Source of the DNA: Cyanobacteria bacterium M_surface_10_m2_119
GTDB lineage: Bacteria > Cyanobacteriota > Cyanobacteriia > PCC-6307 > Cyanobiaceae
DNA length: 64,000 bases
Assembly (NCBI GenBank): GCA_016882525.1
Contig: VGPU01000005.1
Span: forward strand, 1 to 64,000
Direction of reading: 5' to 3'
This document shows, piece by piece, positions 27,187 to 36,428 of the stretch. Numbering within the stretch: the stretch's first letter is position 1; each line of letters opens with the position of its first letter. The position numbers and the translations under genes were made by a program. The notes beneath the pieces are model-generated. The model was given only the letters and a program-made list of their open reading frames with translations, made no database searches and was not told the origin of the DNA.

Positions 27187-28944
27187 TCAGCCCGAGGCCT
27201 GGAGCTGTTCGCTGGCCTGCTCCCGGGCCCAGAGACGGCGGTAGGTGCCGACCCTGCTCACCAGTTCGCTGTGGTGACCCTGCTGCACCAGCTTGCCGTC
27301 CTCCAGCACCAGCACCCGGTCGCAGGCGGCAGCGGCCGAGAGCTGGTGGCTGATCATCAGCACCGTGCGGCCGGCACTGCCCTGACCGCGGATGGTGCGC
27401 AGGATCTCGGCGGCAGTGGTGTTGTCCACGCTGGCCAGGGCATCGTCGAGCACCAGCAGTGGGGCATCGACCAGCAGGGCCCGGCCCAGGGCCGTGCGCT
27501 GGCGCTGCCCCCCGCTGAGGGTGATTCCCCGCTCTCCCACCAGGGTCTGATAACCATCGGGGAAACCCTTGATGTCGCCCTGGAGGCGTGCCTGGGCCGC
27601 CACCGCCTCCACTTGCTCCAGGTCTGCCCCGGGATCGCCATAGCGCAGGTTGTCGGCCAGGGTGGCGGTGAACAGATATCCCTCCTGGGGCACCAGGGCG
27701 ATCCGGCGGCGCAGGTCCTCCAGGGCCAGGTCGGTGACGTCGTGGCCATCGAGCCAGAGCTGGCCGGGCTCCACCTCCACCATCCGCCCCAGGGCCCGGG
27801 CCAGGGTCGTCTTGCCGCAGCCCACCGGGCCCACCACCGCCACGAGTTCGCCGGGCGCAAGCTCGAAGCTCACCCCGTCGAGCGCGGGTTGGGGAGCCCC
27901 GGGGTAGTGCACGGTGAGGCCGCGGGCCTCGAGCCTGCCGTTGCCCCTGCCCGGTGCTGGCTGCGGTTGGGCCGGCGACTGGATCAGGGGACGGCGCTGC
28001 AGCAGTTGCTCCACGCGCTCCAGGCTCACCTGGCCGGTCTGGAACGTGTTGAGGGTGAAGCCGAGCAGGGCCGTGGGGAAGACCAGGCGCTCCACGTAGA
28101 GGATCAGGGCCACCAGATCGCCGATGCTGAGGCGGCCGCTCTCCAGCTGGCCGCTGCCCAGCGCCAGCAGAAGGAGCAGGCTGATCGAGGAAATGCCTTC
28201 CAGCAGGGGGAAGAGGGTGCTGCGGGTGCGGGCCAGACCCAGGGCGGCATCGCGGTAGATCCCATTGCGGCTGGCGAAGGCGGCCTGCTCGGTGCTTTCC
28301 TGCCCGTAGATCTTGATGGCACTGATGCCTGAGAGGTCTTCCTGAATCAGATCGCTCAGGCCGGCGAGGGCTTCCTGCTGGCGCCGTTGCTGGCGCATCA
28401 TCCGGCCGCCGAAGAGGCGCACCGTGATCAGCATCAGCGGGTAGAGCCCCACGGCCGCCAGGCTCAACCCGGGGTCGATCGCCAGCATCGCCGGCAGGGT
28501 GAGGGCATAGGCCAGCACCGTATTGGTGAGGCTGAGCACGGCGAATCCCAGCAGCCGACGCACGTTCTCCACATCACTGGTGGCCCGGCTGATCACCTCT
28601 CCGCTGCCCGTGGTCTGCACCCAGCCGGGCTCCTGGCGCAGCAGGTGATCGAAGATCTGCTGCTTGAGATCGGCCTCCACCTGCCGTCCCACCCCGAACA
28701 CCAGCAGGCGGGACAGCAGGCGCATCGCGCCCATGGCGGTGGCCAGCAGCACGATCAGCGCGGCCTGGTGGAGCACGTCCTGCAGCTCGAAGCCGTCCTG
28801 GAGGTCATCGACCACCCGGCGCACGAGCAGGGGGATGGTGACACTCAGCAGATTCACCACCACCAGGGCAGCCATGCCCAGCAGCACCGTGCGCCGATGG
28901 GGCCTCAGATAGCGCAAGATCAGATCGGGCCGTAAGGCACCCAC
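27187..28944 (-). CDS. ABC transporter, fused permease and ATPase (exporter type)
   Basis: A 585-residue half-exporter of the MsbA/multidrug type, expected to work as a homodimer in the cytoplasmic membrane. The N-terminal part (about 15-310) has six membrane segments; the C-terminal part has Walker A GPVGCGKTTLA, Q-loop LVPQEGYLF, signature TLSGGQRQR, Walker B LLVLDDALASVD and the switch His in MISHQLS. The frame stays open to 29373, but that region lies under the divergent DUF3288 gene, so I start at GTG 28944, just before the family-like RPDLILRYLRPHRR. The exported substrate is unknown. Confidence 0.92.
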   Translation of the reverse strand: MGALRPDLILRYLRPHRRTVLLGMAALVVVNLLSVTIPLLVRRVVDDLQDGFELQDVLHQAALIVLLATAMGAMRLLSRLLVFGVGRQVEADLKQQIFDHLLRQEPGWVQTTGSGEVISRATSDVENVRRLLGFAVLSLTNTVLAYALTLPAMLAIDPGLSLAAVGLYPLMLITVRLFGGRMMRQQRRQQEALAGLSDLIQEDLSGISAIKIYGQESTEQAAFASRNGIYRDAALGLARTRSTLFPLLEGISSISLLLLLALGSGQLESGRLSIGDLVALILYVERLVFPTALLGFTLNTFQTGQVSLERVEQLLQRRPLIQSPAQPQPAPGRGNGRLEARGLTVHYPGAPQPALDGVSFELAPGELVAVVGPVGCGKTTLARALGRMVEVEPGQLWLDGHDVTDLALEDLRRRIALVPQEGYLFTATLADNLRYGDPGADLEQVEAVAAQARLQGDIKGFPDGYQTLVGERGITLSGGQRQRTALGRALLVDAPLLVLDDALASVDNTTAAEILRTIRGQGSAGRTVLMISHQLSAAAACDRVLVLEDGKLVQQGHHSELVSRVGTYRRLWAREQASEQLQASG

Positions 28945-29010
28945 GCCGCCTGCTCGAAGATGGTCCCAAACTAAGGAGCACCCGTTCCCATCGCCCCGCC
29001 CCACCACCCC

Positions 29011-29346
29011 GTGCCTGCCGATCCCAACCCTGCCTCTCTCCAGACGACCGACCAGAGCCATCCCCTTCATGCCCTGGACCGGCAGGTGGTCGATGGGCTG
29101 CTGGCAGTTGAACGTCCGGCGGATGCCCAGCTGGTCGATGCCGCCCGTCTGTTGATGCGGTACCAGGGCTTTCCTGGTGCCCACGACCTTCAGGACGTTC
29201 TCGAGCGAATCCTGCGCCTCTGGGGGTTGAGCCGTGAGGAGCTGCAGCAGCGCACACGCGCCATCTGGCGTTCCGGTTTCCGTCCCACACCCCAGGCCAG
29301 CGAAGCGGTGGGTTCCAGCTTTGACACCGCTGATCAGGACAGCTGA
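29011..29346 (+). CDS. DUF3288 family protein
   Basis: A 111-residue soluble protein matching the cyanobacterial DUF3288 family, with DQSHPLHALDRQVVDGLL at the N-terminus, DAARLLMRYQGFPGA and ILRLWGLSREELQQRTRAIW. GTG start. Function unknown. It is divergent from the ABC exporter with 66 bases between the starts. Confidence 0.85.
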   Translation: MPADPNPASLQTTDQSHPLHALDRQVVDGLLAVERPADAQLVDAARLLMRYQGFPGAHDLQDVLERILRLWGLSREELQQRTRAIWRSGFRPTPQASEAVGSSFDTADQDS

Positions 29347-29657
29347 ACTCCCTTGCCCTGGCTGGCTGGTCACAACCCTGTGGTCGGCTGCGCGACCGGC
29401 GGGGGGTCGCCGTGGATCGCAGAACGGGGGATAGTGGGTAGGTCCCCATCACCCGGCCCGGTGTGCTCTGCACCCGGGCTTTTTATTGTCCGGCCGTCGG
29501 GCCGGTCACGGTCGGAATCCCCGCAGCAACGGTTGAATACGGGGGCTGCTTCCAGGGGGCGCCTGGCGTCGGGTGCAGCCATCCCCGGGCTTTCCGGCCC
29601 CATTCCGCTGCCCATCCCCGGCCTCCTGACTCCCCCCTCGTCCCGTTCCTGACGCCC
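29347..29657. other. Intergenic region of 311 bases before trpD
   Basis: Apart from the terminator at 29456-29484 I see nothing convincing here: no small open frame with family content, no tRNA and no clear leader peptide with tandem Trp codons that would suggest attenuation of trpD. Confidence 0.6.
29456..29484 (+). terminator. Probable Rho-independent terminator after the DUF3288 gene
   Basis: GCCCGGTG (29456-29463) can pair with CACCCGGGC (29471-29479) with a single bulge, around a seven-base loop, and is followed by TTTTTATT. It lies 110 bases past the stop at 29346 and ahead of trpD. Confidence 0.65.
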
Positions 29658-30752
29658 ATGGCTGTCGACTCCTCCCCTGCCGGTGTCCCCGCACCTGCCA
29701 GTCCCGAATCCCTGAGCGACCTCCATCCGCCGGCCCTCCTGGAGCGGCTGCTGGCGGGTGAGGGACTGGCCAGTGCGGAGGCGGCCGGGCTGATGCGGGC
29801 CTGGCTGAATGAAACGATCCCGCCGGTGGTCACCGGCGCCCTGCTGGCCGCGCTGCGGGCCAAGGGGGTGAGTGGGGAGGAGCTGGCGGCGATGGCCGAC
29901 GTGCTGCGCGAGGCCTGTCCCCTGCCGGCGACCAGGCCCTCCCTGCCCCTGGTCGACACCTGCGGCACCGGCGGCGATGGGGCCGACAGCTTCAACATCT
30001 CCACGGCGGTGGCCTTTGTTGCCGCGGCCTGCGGCGCCCACGTGGCTAAGCACGGCAACCGCAGCGCCAGCGGCCGGGTGGGCTCAGCCGATGTGCTTGA
30101 GGCCCTGGGCCTCCACCTCCAGGCGCCCCAGGAGCAGGTGATCGCCGCGCTGCCCGAGGTGGGGGTGACCTTTCTCTTTGCCCCCGGCTGGCATCCGGCA
30201 CTGGTGGGCCTGGCTCCCCTGCGCCGCAGCCTCGGCGTGCGCACGGTCTTCAACCTGCTGGGTCCACTGGTGAACCCCCTGCGGCCCGAGGCCCAGGTGC
30301 TCGGCGTGGCGCGGCCAGAGCTGCTCGATCCGATGGCCGACGCCCTGGCCCGTCTCGGCCTGCGCCGGGCGGTGGTGGTGCACGGCTGTGGCGGCCTCGA
30401 TGAGGCCTCGCTGCAGGGGCCCAGCCAGCTCTGCCTGGTCGAGGCCGGGACGGTGCGTGCCCAGGAGCTTGACCCCGCCGCCCTTGGCCTCACCCTGGCC
30501 CCCAACACCGCCCTGGCCGGTGGGGATCTGCAGACCAACCGGGCCATTCTCGAAGCCGTGCTCCAGGGGCGCGGCAGCCAGCCCCAGCGGGATGTGGTGG
30601 CTCTGAATGCCGCTCTGGTGCTCTGGGCGGCGGGCCTGGTCGACAGCGTCGCGGCGGGTCAGCGCCAGGCCGCCGACACCCTGGCCAGCGGTGCTGCCTG
30701 GACCAGGCTGGAGGCCCTGCGCGCCAGCCTGCCTGCCCCCGCTGGGGGATGA
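29658..30752 (+). CDS. trpD: Anthranilate phosphoribosyltransferase TrpD
   Basis: TrpD transfers the phosphoribosyl group from PRPP to anthranilate in tryptophan synthesis. The 364-residue protein has the PRPP-binding motif [17 protein letters not shown], then [31 protein letters not shown] and NLLGPLVNP, all standard. ATG at 29658 with a ~20-residue variable N-terminus. It is followed after 10 bases by carA and is not with other trp genes, as usual in cyanobacteria. Confidence 0.96.
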   Translation: MAVDSSPAGVPAPASPESLSDLHPPALLERLLAGEGLASAEAAGLMRAWLNETIPPVVTGALLAALRAKGVSGEELAAMADVLREACPLPATRPSLPLVDTCGTGGDGADSFNISTAVAFVAAACGAHVAKHGNRSASGRVGSADVLEALGLHLQAPQEQVIAALPEVGVTFLFAPGWHPALVGLAPLRRSLGVRTVFNLLGPLVNPLRPEAQVLGVARPELLDPMADALARLGLRRAVVVHGCGGLDEASLQGPSQLCLVEAGTVRAQELDPAALGLTLAPNTALAGGDLQTNRAILEAVLQGRGSQPQRDVVALNAALVLWAAGLVDSVAAGQRQAADTLASGAAWTRLEALRASLPAPAGG

Positions 30753-30762
30753 TCGGAATTCT

Positions 30763-31914
30763 GTGCGTGAGTTCGCCGTGCGCCCCTCCACCACCGCTGC
30801 CCTGCTGGTGCTGGCCGATGGAACCGTGCTGCGTGGGGAGGCCTTCGGCGCCACCGGCACCGTCGTCGGCGAGGTGGTGTTCAACACCGGCATGACCGGT
30901 TACCAGGAAGTGATCACCGATCCGAGCTACGCCGGCCAGCTGGTGACCTTCACCTTCCCCGAGTTGGGCAATACCGGAGTCAACGGGGGTGATCAGGAGG
31001 CCGACCGCCCCCATGCCCGCGGGGTGATCGCTCGCCAGCTTGCGCCGGTCGTCAGCAACTGGCGGGCGGAGGGCGATCTCGACGGCTGGCTCAAACAGCA
31101 CGGTGTGGTGGGCATCCGGGGCGTCGACACCCGGGCGCTGGTGCGCCACCTGCGCGAGGGCGGGGCGATCAACGGTGCGATCAGCACCGATGGCACAGCC
31201 CCGGTCGCTCTGCTGGAGCAGGTGCGCACGGCCCCCTCGATGCAGGGCCTCAATCTGGCCGCCCAGGTGAGCACCGCCACCCCCTACACCTGGGAGACGC
31301 CCTGCGCCGCTGGCTTCGATACCCGTCTCCAGGCCAGCCCGGAGCGGCCCTACCGGGTGGTGGCGATCGATTTCGGCATCAAGCGGGCGATCCTCGACCG
31401 CCTGGTGGCCCACGGGTGCCACGTCACCGTGCTGCCAGCCGACGCCAGCCTCGACCAGGTGCTCGCTCACCAGCCGGAGGGGGTGTTTCTTTCCAATGGC
31501 CCCGGAGATCCCGCCGCGGTTGCCGATGGCATCGCCCTGGCCCGGGACCTGCTGCAGCAGCCGGACCTTCCCCTCTTCGGAATCTGCCTGGGCCACCAGA
31601 TCCTGGGGCTGGCCCTGGGTGGTCGCACCTTCAAGCTCGGCTATGGCCATCGGGGACTCAATCACCCCTGCGGCAGCCCCGGGGCGGTGGAGATCACCAG
31701 CCAGAACCACGGCTTCGCCATTGACGCCGACTCCCTGCCGGCCGATCAGGTGGCCATCACCCACCTCAACCTGAACGACCGCACCGTGGCGGCCCTCGCC
31801 CTGCGCGACCGCCCTGTCTTCGGGGTGCAGTATCACCCTGAAGCCAGCCCCGGCCCCCATGACGCCGACCACCATTTCGCCCGCTTCACGGCCCTGATGG
31901 CGGCCCGCCGCTGA
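30763..31914 (+). CDS. carA: Carbamoyl-phosphate synthase small subunit CarA
   Basis: CarA hydrolyses glutamine and passes ammonia to CarB to make carbamoyl phosphate for arginine and pyrimidines. The N-terminal domain has [14 protein letters not shown] and [19 protein letters not shown]; the class I glutamine amidotransferase domain has FLSNGPGDP, catalytic Cys in FGICLGHQ, and [16 protein letters not shown] at 30763 gives 383 residues; GTG at 30778 is an alternative five codons later. carB is not adjacent. Confidence 0.95.
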   Translation: MREFAVRPSTTAALLVLADGTVLRGEAFGATGTVVGEVVFNTGMTGYQEVITDPSYAGQLVTFTFPELGNTGVNGGDQEADRPHARGVIARQLAPVVSNWRAEGDLDGWLKQHGVVGIRGVDTRALVRHLREGGAINGAISTDGTAPVALLEQVRTAPSMQGLNLAAQVSTATPYTWETPCAAGFDTRLQASPERPYRVVAIDFGIKRAILDRLVAHGCHVTVLPADASLDQVLAHQPEGVFLSNGPGDPAAVADGIALARDLLQQPDLPLFGICLGHQILGLALGGRTFKLGYGHRGLNHPCGSPGAVEITSQNHGFAIDADSLPADQVAITHLNLNDRTVAALALRDRPVFGVQYHPEASPGPHDADHHFARFTALMAARR

Positions 31915-32038
31915 CCTGGATCCTGGTCGCTGTCTCTGTCACGGCAGCGGCTGAACGGGTCTGTTTCGGATTTCCAGCCTTTCTCCTGGTCCCGCTGCAC
32001 GTTTGGTGACTCTTCCTACACTTCGGCCCAGATCCACA

Positions 32039-32416
32039 GTGGGGACGAGAGCCATCAACGACCTGCAGCGACTGACGGTGTCCCTGCGCGGGGGGTTCGA
32101 GCAGAAGGCGCGCTGCCAGCTGTTCCGGTTCACCGGCCAGCTCGATGCCTACTCCGACAAGCAGTTCGGGGAGTTCATCGCTGCCCATCGCAGTGCTGGT
32201 CAACCCCTGTTGATTGATCTCACCCACATCGACTTTCTCGATTCCTCCGGGCTCGGCGCCCTAGTGCAGCTGGCCAAGCAGTGCAACACCGACGGCCAGC
32301 AGTTCCTGGTGGTGGGCAATGCCCGGGTGGTGCAGACCGTGAAATTGGTGCGGCTCGAGGAGTTTCTCCACCTTCAGCCTGACCTCGAGACGGCTCTTGG
32401 CACGCTCGCGGCCTGA
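32039..32416 (+). CDS. STAS domain protein (anti-sigma factor antagonist type)
   Basis: A 125-residue single STAS domain. The core runs RLTVSLRGGF, LFRFTGQLDAYS, LLIDLTHIDFLDSSGLGALVQ and QFLVVGN, with the potential phosphorylation serines 69/70 in DSSGL. In Gram-positives such proteins are switched by a kinase/phosphatase pair; in cyanobacteria related proteins act in partner-switching control of sigma or other factors. The kinase partner is not in the window. I take GTG 32039 as start; TTG 32003/GTG 32006 would add 11-12 residues. It overlaps the mini-III gene by 20 bases. Confidence 0.86.
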   Translation: MGTRAINDLQRLTVSLRGGFEQKARCQLFRFTGQLDAYSDKQFGEFIAAHRSAGQPLLIDLTHIDFLDSSGLGALVQLAKQCNTDGQQFLVVGNARVVQTVKLVRLEEFLHLQPDLETALGTLAA

Positions 32417-32816
32417 GCCCAGCGCCTGGCTCGCCGGGCTCACGGCCCGTCCCCCCACCACCGAGCTCGGCGCCCTGCAGCTCGCCTGGCTGGGGGACGC
32501 CGTCTGGGAGCTGCATCAGCGCCTGCGCCGCTGCAATGAACCTGGCCGATCCCACGATCTCCATGGTCAGGTGGTCGCCGCGGTGCGGGCTGATGCCCAG
32601 GCCGAGGCCCTTGGCCGCCTCGAATCTCTCCTGTCGCCAGCTGAGATCGACCTGGTGCGCCGCGGCCGCAACCGGGCGGGTCGGGGTCCCCGCCAGGGGG
32701 ATGCGGCCGCCTACGGCCTGGCCACCGCTTTCGAGACGTTGCTCGGCTGGCTTTTCCTCCACGACCCTCCTCGGTTGGTCGAGCTGCTAGATCACTTGGA
32801 GGAGAACGATCCATAA
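32397..32816 (+). CDS. mrnC: Mini-ribonuclease III (MrnC)
   Basis: A 139-residue RNase III catalytic-domain protein without a double-stranded-RNA binding domain. It shows LAWLGDAVWELHQR (the RNase III signature Asp), then RAGRGPRQGDAAAYGLATAFETLLGWLFL, which carries the second acidic cluster with the A-T-A-F-E Glu. In Bacillus mini-III matures 23S rRNA precursors; a related role is expected here. The TTG start lies inside the STAS gene. The neighbouring RlmB-type methyltransferase also acts on 23S rRNA. Confidence 0.9.
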   Translation: MARSRPEPSAWLAGLTARPPTTELGALQLAWLGDAVWELHQRLRRCNEPGRSHDLHGQVVAAVRADAQAEALGRLESLLSPAEIDLVRRGRNRAGRGPRQGDAAAYGLATAFETLLGWLFLHDPPRLVELLDHLEENDP

Positions 32817-32830
32817 CCAAAGGTCCTGCC

Positions 32831-34570
32831 ATGAGCCCTCGCTTTGAACGCCGCCCCGACAAGTGGGCGGGATCCGGGGGGCGCAGGCCTTCGCGACCGG
32901 CGGGCTCCGGCGGTCGGGACCGGGATGGGAGCCGCAGCCGCGACGACGACCGTTCCGATCGGGGGCGCCCTCCGGAGCGCGGCAGCTTCGGCCGCCGTCC
33001 TGCTCCACGCCGGGATGACGGGGGCCGGCCCACGGGTCGGCGTCCTGAGCGCGGGGCGCGCTTTGATGGGCCCCGGCCGGAAGGGTCCCGTTTTGAGGGT
33101 CCCCGCGGTGCCGGCAGCCGCTTTGAGGGCGCTCGCTCGGAAGGCGGTCGCTTCGAAGGCGGTCGCTCCGACGGTGCCCGCTTTGAGGGCGGCAGGCCTG
33201 AGGGCGGCCGGTTTGAAGGTCGCCGCTTTGGGGGCAGCCGTCCGGAGGGCAGCCGCGCCTATGGCGGCCGTCCGGCAGGCAGCCGTACGCCCGGTGGTCG
33301 TTTTGAGGGGCGCTCCCGGGATGGCCTCCGTCCGGGCCGCACCATCCCCTCCCGTCCCGTCTTCCGCTCCGTACCCGAGCGCCCGGCTGCCGACGGGCCG
33401 CTGCAGGGGGTCCACAGCGATGAGACCCAGCCCAGCGATCTGATCTGGGGGCGCCACGCTGCCCTGGCGGCCCTCGAAAGCGGCCGTCCGGTGCACCGCA
33501 TCTGGTGCACCCCCGAGATGCGCTTCAGTCCCAAATTCCTCCAGCTGCTGCGGGAGGCCAAGGCTTCCGGGGTGCTCGTGGAGGAGGTCACCTGGGCGCG
33601 CCTGGGCCAGCTCACCGAAGGCGCCGTGCATCAGGGCATCGTGCTGCAGGCGGCGGCAGCCGACACCCTCGACCTGGCCAGCCTGATCGACGGTTGCCGG
33701 GCGATCGGTGAGCCGCCCCTGTTGATGGCTCTCGATGGCATCACCGACCCCCACAACCTCGGCGCCATTGCCCGCAGCGCCGAAGCCCTGGGTGCCCATG
33801 GTCTGGTGCTGCCCCAGCGCCGCAGTGCCGGCCTCACCGGTTCCGTGGCCAAGGTGGCGGCCGGTGCCCTGGAGCATCTGCCGGTGGCCCGCGTCGTCAA
33901 TCTCAACCGCGCCCTCGACAGCCTCAAGCAGGAGGGCTATCGGGTGGTGGGCCTGGCAGCTGAGGGCAGCGTCAGCCTTGAACAGGTCGATCTCGATGGG
34001 CCTCTGGTGATCGTCACCGGCTCGGAGGGCGACGGCCTCTCGATGCTCACGCGCAAGCACTGTGACCAGCTCGTGAGCATCCCCCTGCGCGGGGCGACCC
34101 CCAGCCTGAACGCCTCGGTGGCCACGGCGCTTTTGCTCTACGAGGTGGCCCGCCGGGGCTGGATGAAGGGTCTGCGGGGCGGAGACCCCGCTCCCCGCAT
34201 CGTGCGCCCCCAGCTGCCCACCCCCCTGCCCGCTCCGGTCGACCTGGGGGCGAGCGGATTGGATCCAGCGGCACCTCCTGCTCCTGAGGCAGATGGGTGG
34301 GCCGCCGATCTGGAGAGGGCCGTCCCCGCGGTTCACGATCCGGCGCCAGCCGACGGCGTCTCCCTTTGCGATGCAGATGTCCCAGGGCCTGAGCTTGGAG
34401 CTGAGCCGGAGGAGCTGGTCCTCCCGATCCCGGATCCAGCTCCTGTGCCGCCTGTGGTTTCCCACGAGCAACCGCCAGAGGCAGCGGTGGGGAGCCCCGC
34501 GCCCCCGGTGATTGAGCTCGGTCTGGCGGCCAGCCCCGATCCGAGCTTCCAAGGTGACGTGCAGCTCTGA
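32831..34570 (+). CDS. rlmB: SpoU/RlmB-type rRNA 2'-O-methyltransferase with long repeat tails
   Basis: A 579-residue protein of which only residues about 198-440 are the SpoU methyltransferase. That core has LIWGRHAALAAL (substrate-binding domain), motif 1 DPHNLGAIARSAEALGAHG, motif 2 TGSEGDGLS and motif 3 IPLRGATPSLNASVATALLLYE; the enzyme family methylates G2251 or nearby ribose in 23S rRNA. The first ~195 residues are Arg/Gly-rich with recurring RFEG units. The last ~140 are acidic and Pro/Ala-rich. Ordinary RlmB is about 250 residues, so the tails more than double it. It is 14 bases past mini-III. Confidence 0.92.
   Translation: MSPRFERRPDKWAGSGGRRPSRPAGSGGRDRDGSRSRDDDRSDRGRPPERGSFGRRPAPRRDDGGRPTGRRPERGARFDGPRPEGSRFEGPRGAGSRFEGARSEGGRFEGGRSDGARFEGGRPEGGRFEGRRFGGSRPEGSRAYGGRPAGSRTPGGRFEGRSRDGLRPGRTIPSRPVFRSVPERPAADGPLQGVHSDETQPSDLIWGRHAALAALESGRPVHRIWCTPEMRFSPKFLQLLREAKASGVLVEEVTWARLGQLTEGAVHQGIVLQAAAADTLDLASLIDGCRAIGEPPLLMALDGITDPHNLGAIARSAEALGAHGLVLPQRRSAGLTGSVAKVAAGALEHLPVARVVNLNRALDSLKQEGYRVVGLAAEGSVSLEQVDLDGPLVIVTGSEGDGLSMLTRKHCDQLVSIPLRGATPSLNASVATALLLYEVARRGWMKGLRGGDPAPRIVRPQLPTPLPAPVDLGASGLDPAAPPAPEADGWAADLERAVPAVHDPAPADGVSLCDADVPGPELGAEPEELVLPIPDPAPVPPVVSHEQPPEAAVGSPAPPVIELGLAASPDPSFQGDVQL
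33058..33312 (+). repeat. In-frame RFEG repeat region in rlmB
   Basis: Codons for R-F-(E/D)-G recur seven times at residues roughly 76-161 of the RlmB-like protein, spaced mostly 7-10 residues apart with Gly/Ser/Arg between them. Related DNA units of the form cgctttgaggg(c) are recognisable. The pattern resembles RGG/FG-type RNA-binding disordered regions and probably arose by short in-frame duplications. Confidence 0.85.
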
Positions 34571-34631
34571 TGCAAACGGCGGTGCGGCACCCCGATTACG
34601 GGCACAATGGTTGGGTGACGGTTCCTGGTTC

Positions 34632-34871
34632 ATGAATCCCCTGCTCTGGCCCGTGCGCCGTTGCGCCAACGGATTGGGCCTGGCCTGGTGGGCGCGGGTT
34701 CGCACGCAGGCACCAGCCGTCACCTACTGGTTCGGTCCCTTCGTGCGCCGCAGCACCCTGGAGGCCGCTCTTCCGGCTTTTCTGGATGATCTGCGGGCCG
34801 AATCCCCGACCGGCCTGGAGCATGAACTGGTGCGTACCCGCCGCGGTGAGCCTCTCACCGAGGCGGAGTAG
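34632..34871 (+). CDS. DUF1816 domain protein
   Basis: A 79-residue protein matching the cyanobacterial DUF1816 family: W-W-A-R-V-R-T-Q-A-P-A, VTYWFGPFVRRSTLEAALPAFLDDL and a conserved acidic end. It relates in pattern to CpcD-like linker fragments in some annotations, but the function is unknown. It is soluble, without signal peptide, in the plus-strand run between rlmB and gatA. Confidence 0.82.
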   Translation: MNPLLWPVRRCANGLGLAWWARVRTQAPAVTYWFGPFVRRSTLEAALPAFLDDLRAESPTGLEHELVRTRRGEPLTEAE

Positions 34872-34930
34872 GCCATTCATCCCGGGCGGCGCCCGGCTGA
34901 TAGCGTCCAACCCAGCTGGCAACCAGGTGG

Positions 34931-36391
34931 ATGGGGATCGCCGAATGGCGTGGGCAACTCGAGCGGGGTGAGATTTCCGCCCGCGAGCTCACTGACCACC
35001 ACCTGGCCCGCATCGAAGCGGTCGATTCCACGGTTCATGCCTTTCTGGAGGTGACCGCAGAGCGGGCCCGCGCCGATGCCGATCGCATCGACGCCGCCCG
35101 TGCAGCCGGGGAGTCGCTCCCCCCCCTTGCCGGTATTCCTCTGTCGATCAAGGACAACCTCTGCACCCAGGGCATCCGCACCACCTGCTCCAGCCGCATG
35201 CTGGAGAGCTTCGTGCCCCCCTACGAGAGCACCGTCACGGAGCGCCTCTGGCAGGCCGGCGCCGTGCTGCTGGGCAAGACCAATCTCGATGAGTTCGCCA
35301 TGGGCAGCTCCACCGAGACCTCCTATTTCGGCCCCAGCTGCAACCCCTGGGATCCGGAGCGGGTGCCCGGCGGCAGCTCCGGTGGCAGTGCCGCCGCGGT
35401 GGCCGCCGGCGAATGCCTGGGATCCCTCGGTTCCGACACCGGCGGCTCCATCCGCCAGCCCGCCAGCTTCTGCGGCGTGGTGGGGCTCAAGCCCACCTAT
35501 GGCCGCGTGAGCCGCTGGGGCCTGGTGGCCTTTGCCAGTTCCCTGGATCAGGTGGGCCCGTTCACCACCTCGGTGGCCGACGCGGCCGAGCTGCTCCAGG
35601 TGATCGCCGGCGAAGATCCAAGGGATTCCACCTGCCTCAAGGCCCCAGTGCCCGACTACCGGGCCGCCCTGCAGCAGCCTGTGGCCGGCCTGCGGGTGGG
35701 CATCGTGCGCGAGTGCTTTGAGGCCGAGGGGCTCGATCCTGCGGTGAAGGCCTCGGTGTTGGCCGCCGCTGAGCAGCTCCAGGCCCTGGGCTGCGAGCTG
35801 GTCGACGTGAGCTGCCCCCGCTTCAACGACGGCATCGCCACCTATTACGTGATCGCCCCCTCGGAGGCGAGCGCCAACCTGGCCCGCTACGACGGCGTGA
35901 AGTACGGCTACCGGGCCGAAGGGGCCGCCAGCCTGGCGGAGATGACCGCCCGTAGCCGCGCCGAGGGCTTCGGCGACGAGGTGCAGCGGCGCATCCTGAT
36001 CGGCACCTATGCCCTGTCGGCCGGCTACGTCGATGCCTACTACAAGAAGGCCCAGCAGGTGCGCACCCTGATCCGCCGCGATTTCGACCGGGCCTTCGAG
36101 ACGGTGGACGTGCTGCTCACCCCCACCTCGCCCACCACCGCCTTCCGCTTCGGGGCCCACAGCGAAGACCCCCTGGCCATGTACCTGGCCGATCTGCTCA
36201 CGATTCCGGCCAACATGGCCGGCCTGCCCGCGATCTCCGTGCCCTGTGGCTTCGATCAGCAGGGCCTGCCGATCGGCGTGCAGCTGATCACCGGCGTGCT
36301 GCAGGAGGAGCGGCTGCTGCAGGTGGCGCACCACTACGAGCAGGCGGCCCAGGTGATGGCCGCCAGGCCGGCGGCGGCCCTGGTGCCCTGA
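34931..36391 (+). CDS. gatA: Asp-tRNA(Asn)/Glu-tRNA(Gln) amidotransferase subunit A
   Basis: GatA is the amidase subunit of the GatCAB complex that converts mischarged Glu-tRNA(Gln) to Gln-tRNA(Gln). The Ser-cisSer-Lys triad is readable: Lys74 in LSIKDNLCT, and the two serines in [15 protein letters not shown] and [12 protein letters not shown]. Length 486 is standard. The start ATG at 34931 leads directly into [13 protein letters not shown]. gatB and gatC are elsewhere. dnaE follows 37 bases later. Confidence 0.97.
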   Translation: MGIAEWRGQLERGEISARELTDHHLARIEAVDSTVHAFLEVTAERARADADRIDAARAAGESLPPLAGIPLSIKDNLCTQGIRTTCSSRMLESFVPPYESTVTERLWQAGAVLLGKTNLDEFAMGSSTETSYFGPSCNPWDPERVPGGSSGGSAAAVAAGECLGSLGSDTGGSIRQPASFCGVVGLKPTYGRVSRWGLVAFASSLDQVGPFTTSVADAAELLQVIAGEDPRDSTCLKAPVPDYRAALQQPVAGLRVGIVRECFEAEGLDPAVKASVLAAAEQLQALGCELVDVSCPRFNDGIATYYVIAPSEASANLARYDGVKYGYRAEGAASLAEMTARSRAEGFGDEVQRRILIGTYALSAGYVDAYYKKAQQVRTLIRRDFDRAFETVDVLLTPTSPTTAFRFGAHSEDPLAMYLADLLTIPANMAGLPAISVPCGFDQQGLPIGVQLITGVLQEERLLQVAHHYEQAAQVMAARPAAALVP

Positions 36392-36428
36392 GCCGGACCG
36401 GCACCACATCTGGCGTGCGCCGCCTAAG

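Noticed and set aside
29347-29657. Trp attenuator leader before trpD
   Set aside because: A terminator is present but no leader frame with repeated Trp codons and no antiterminator pairing was found; it is better explained as the end of the DUF3288 unit.
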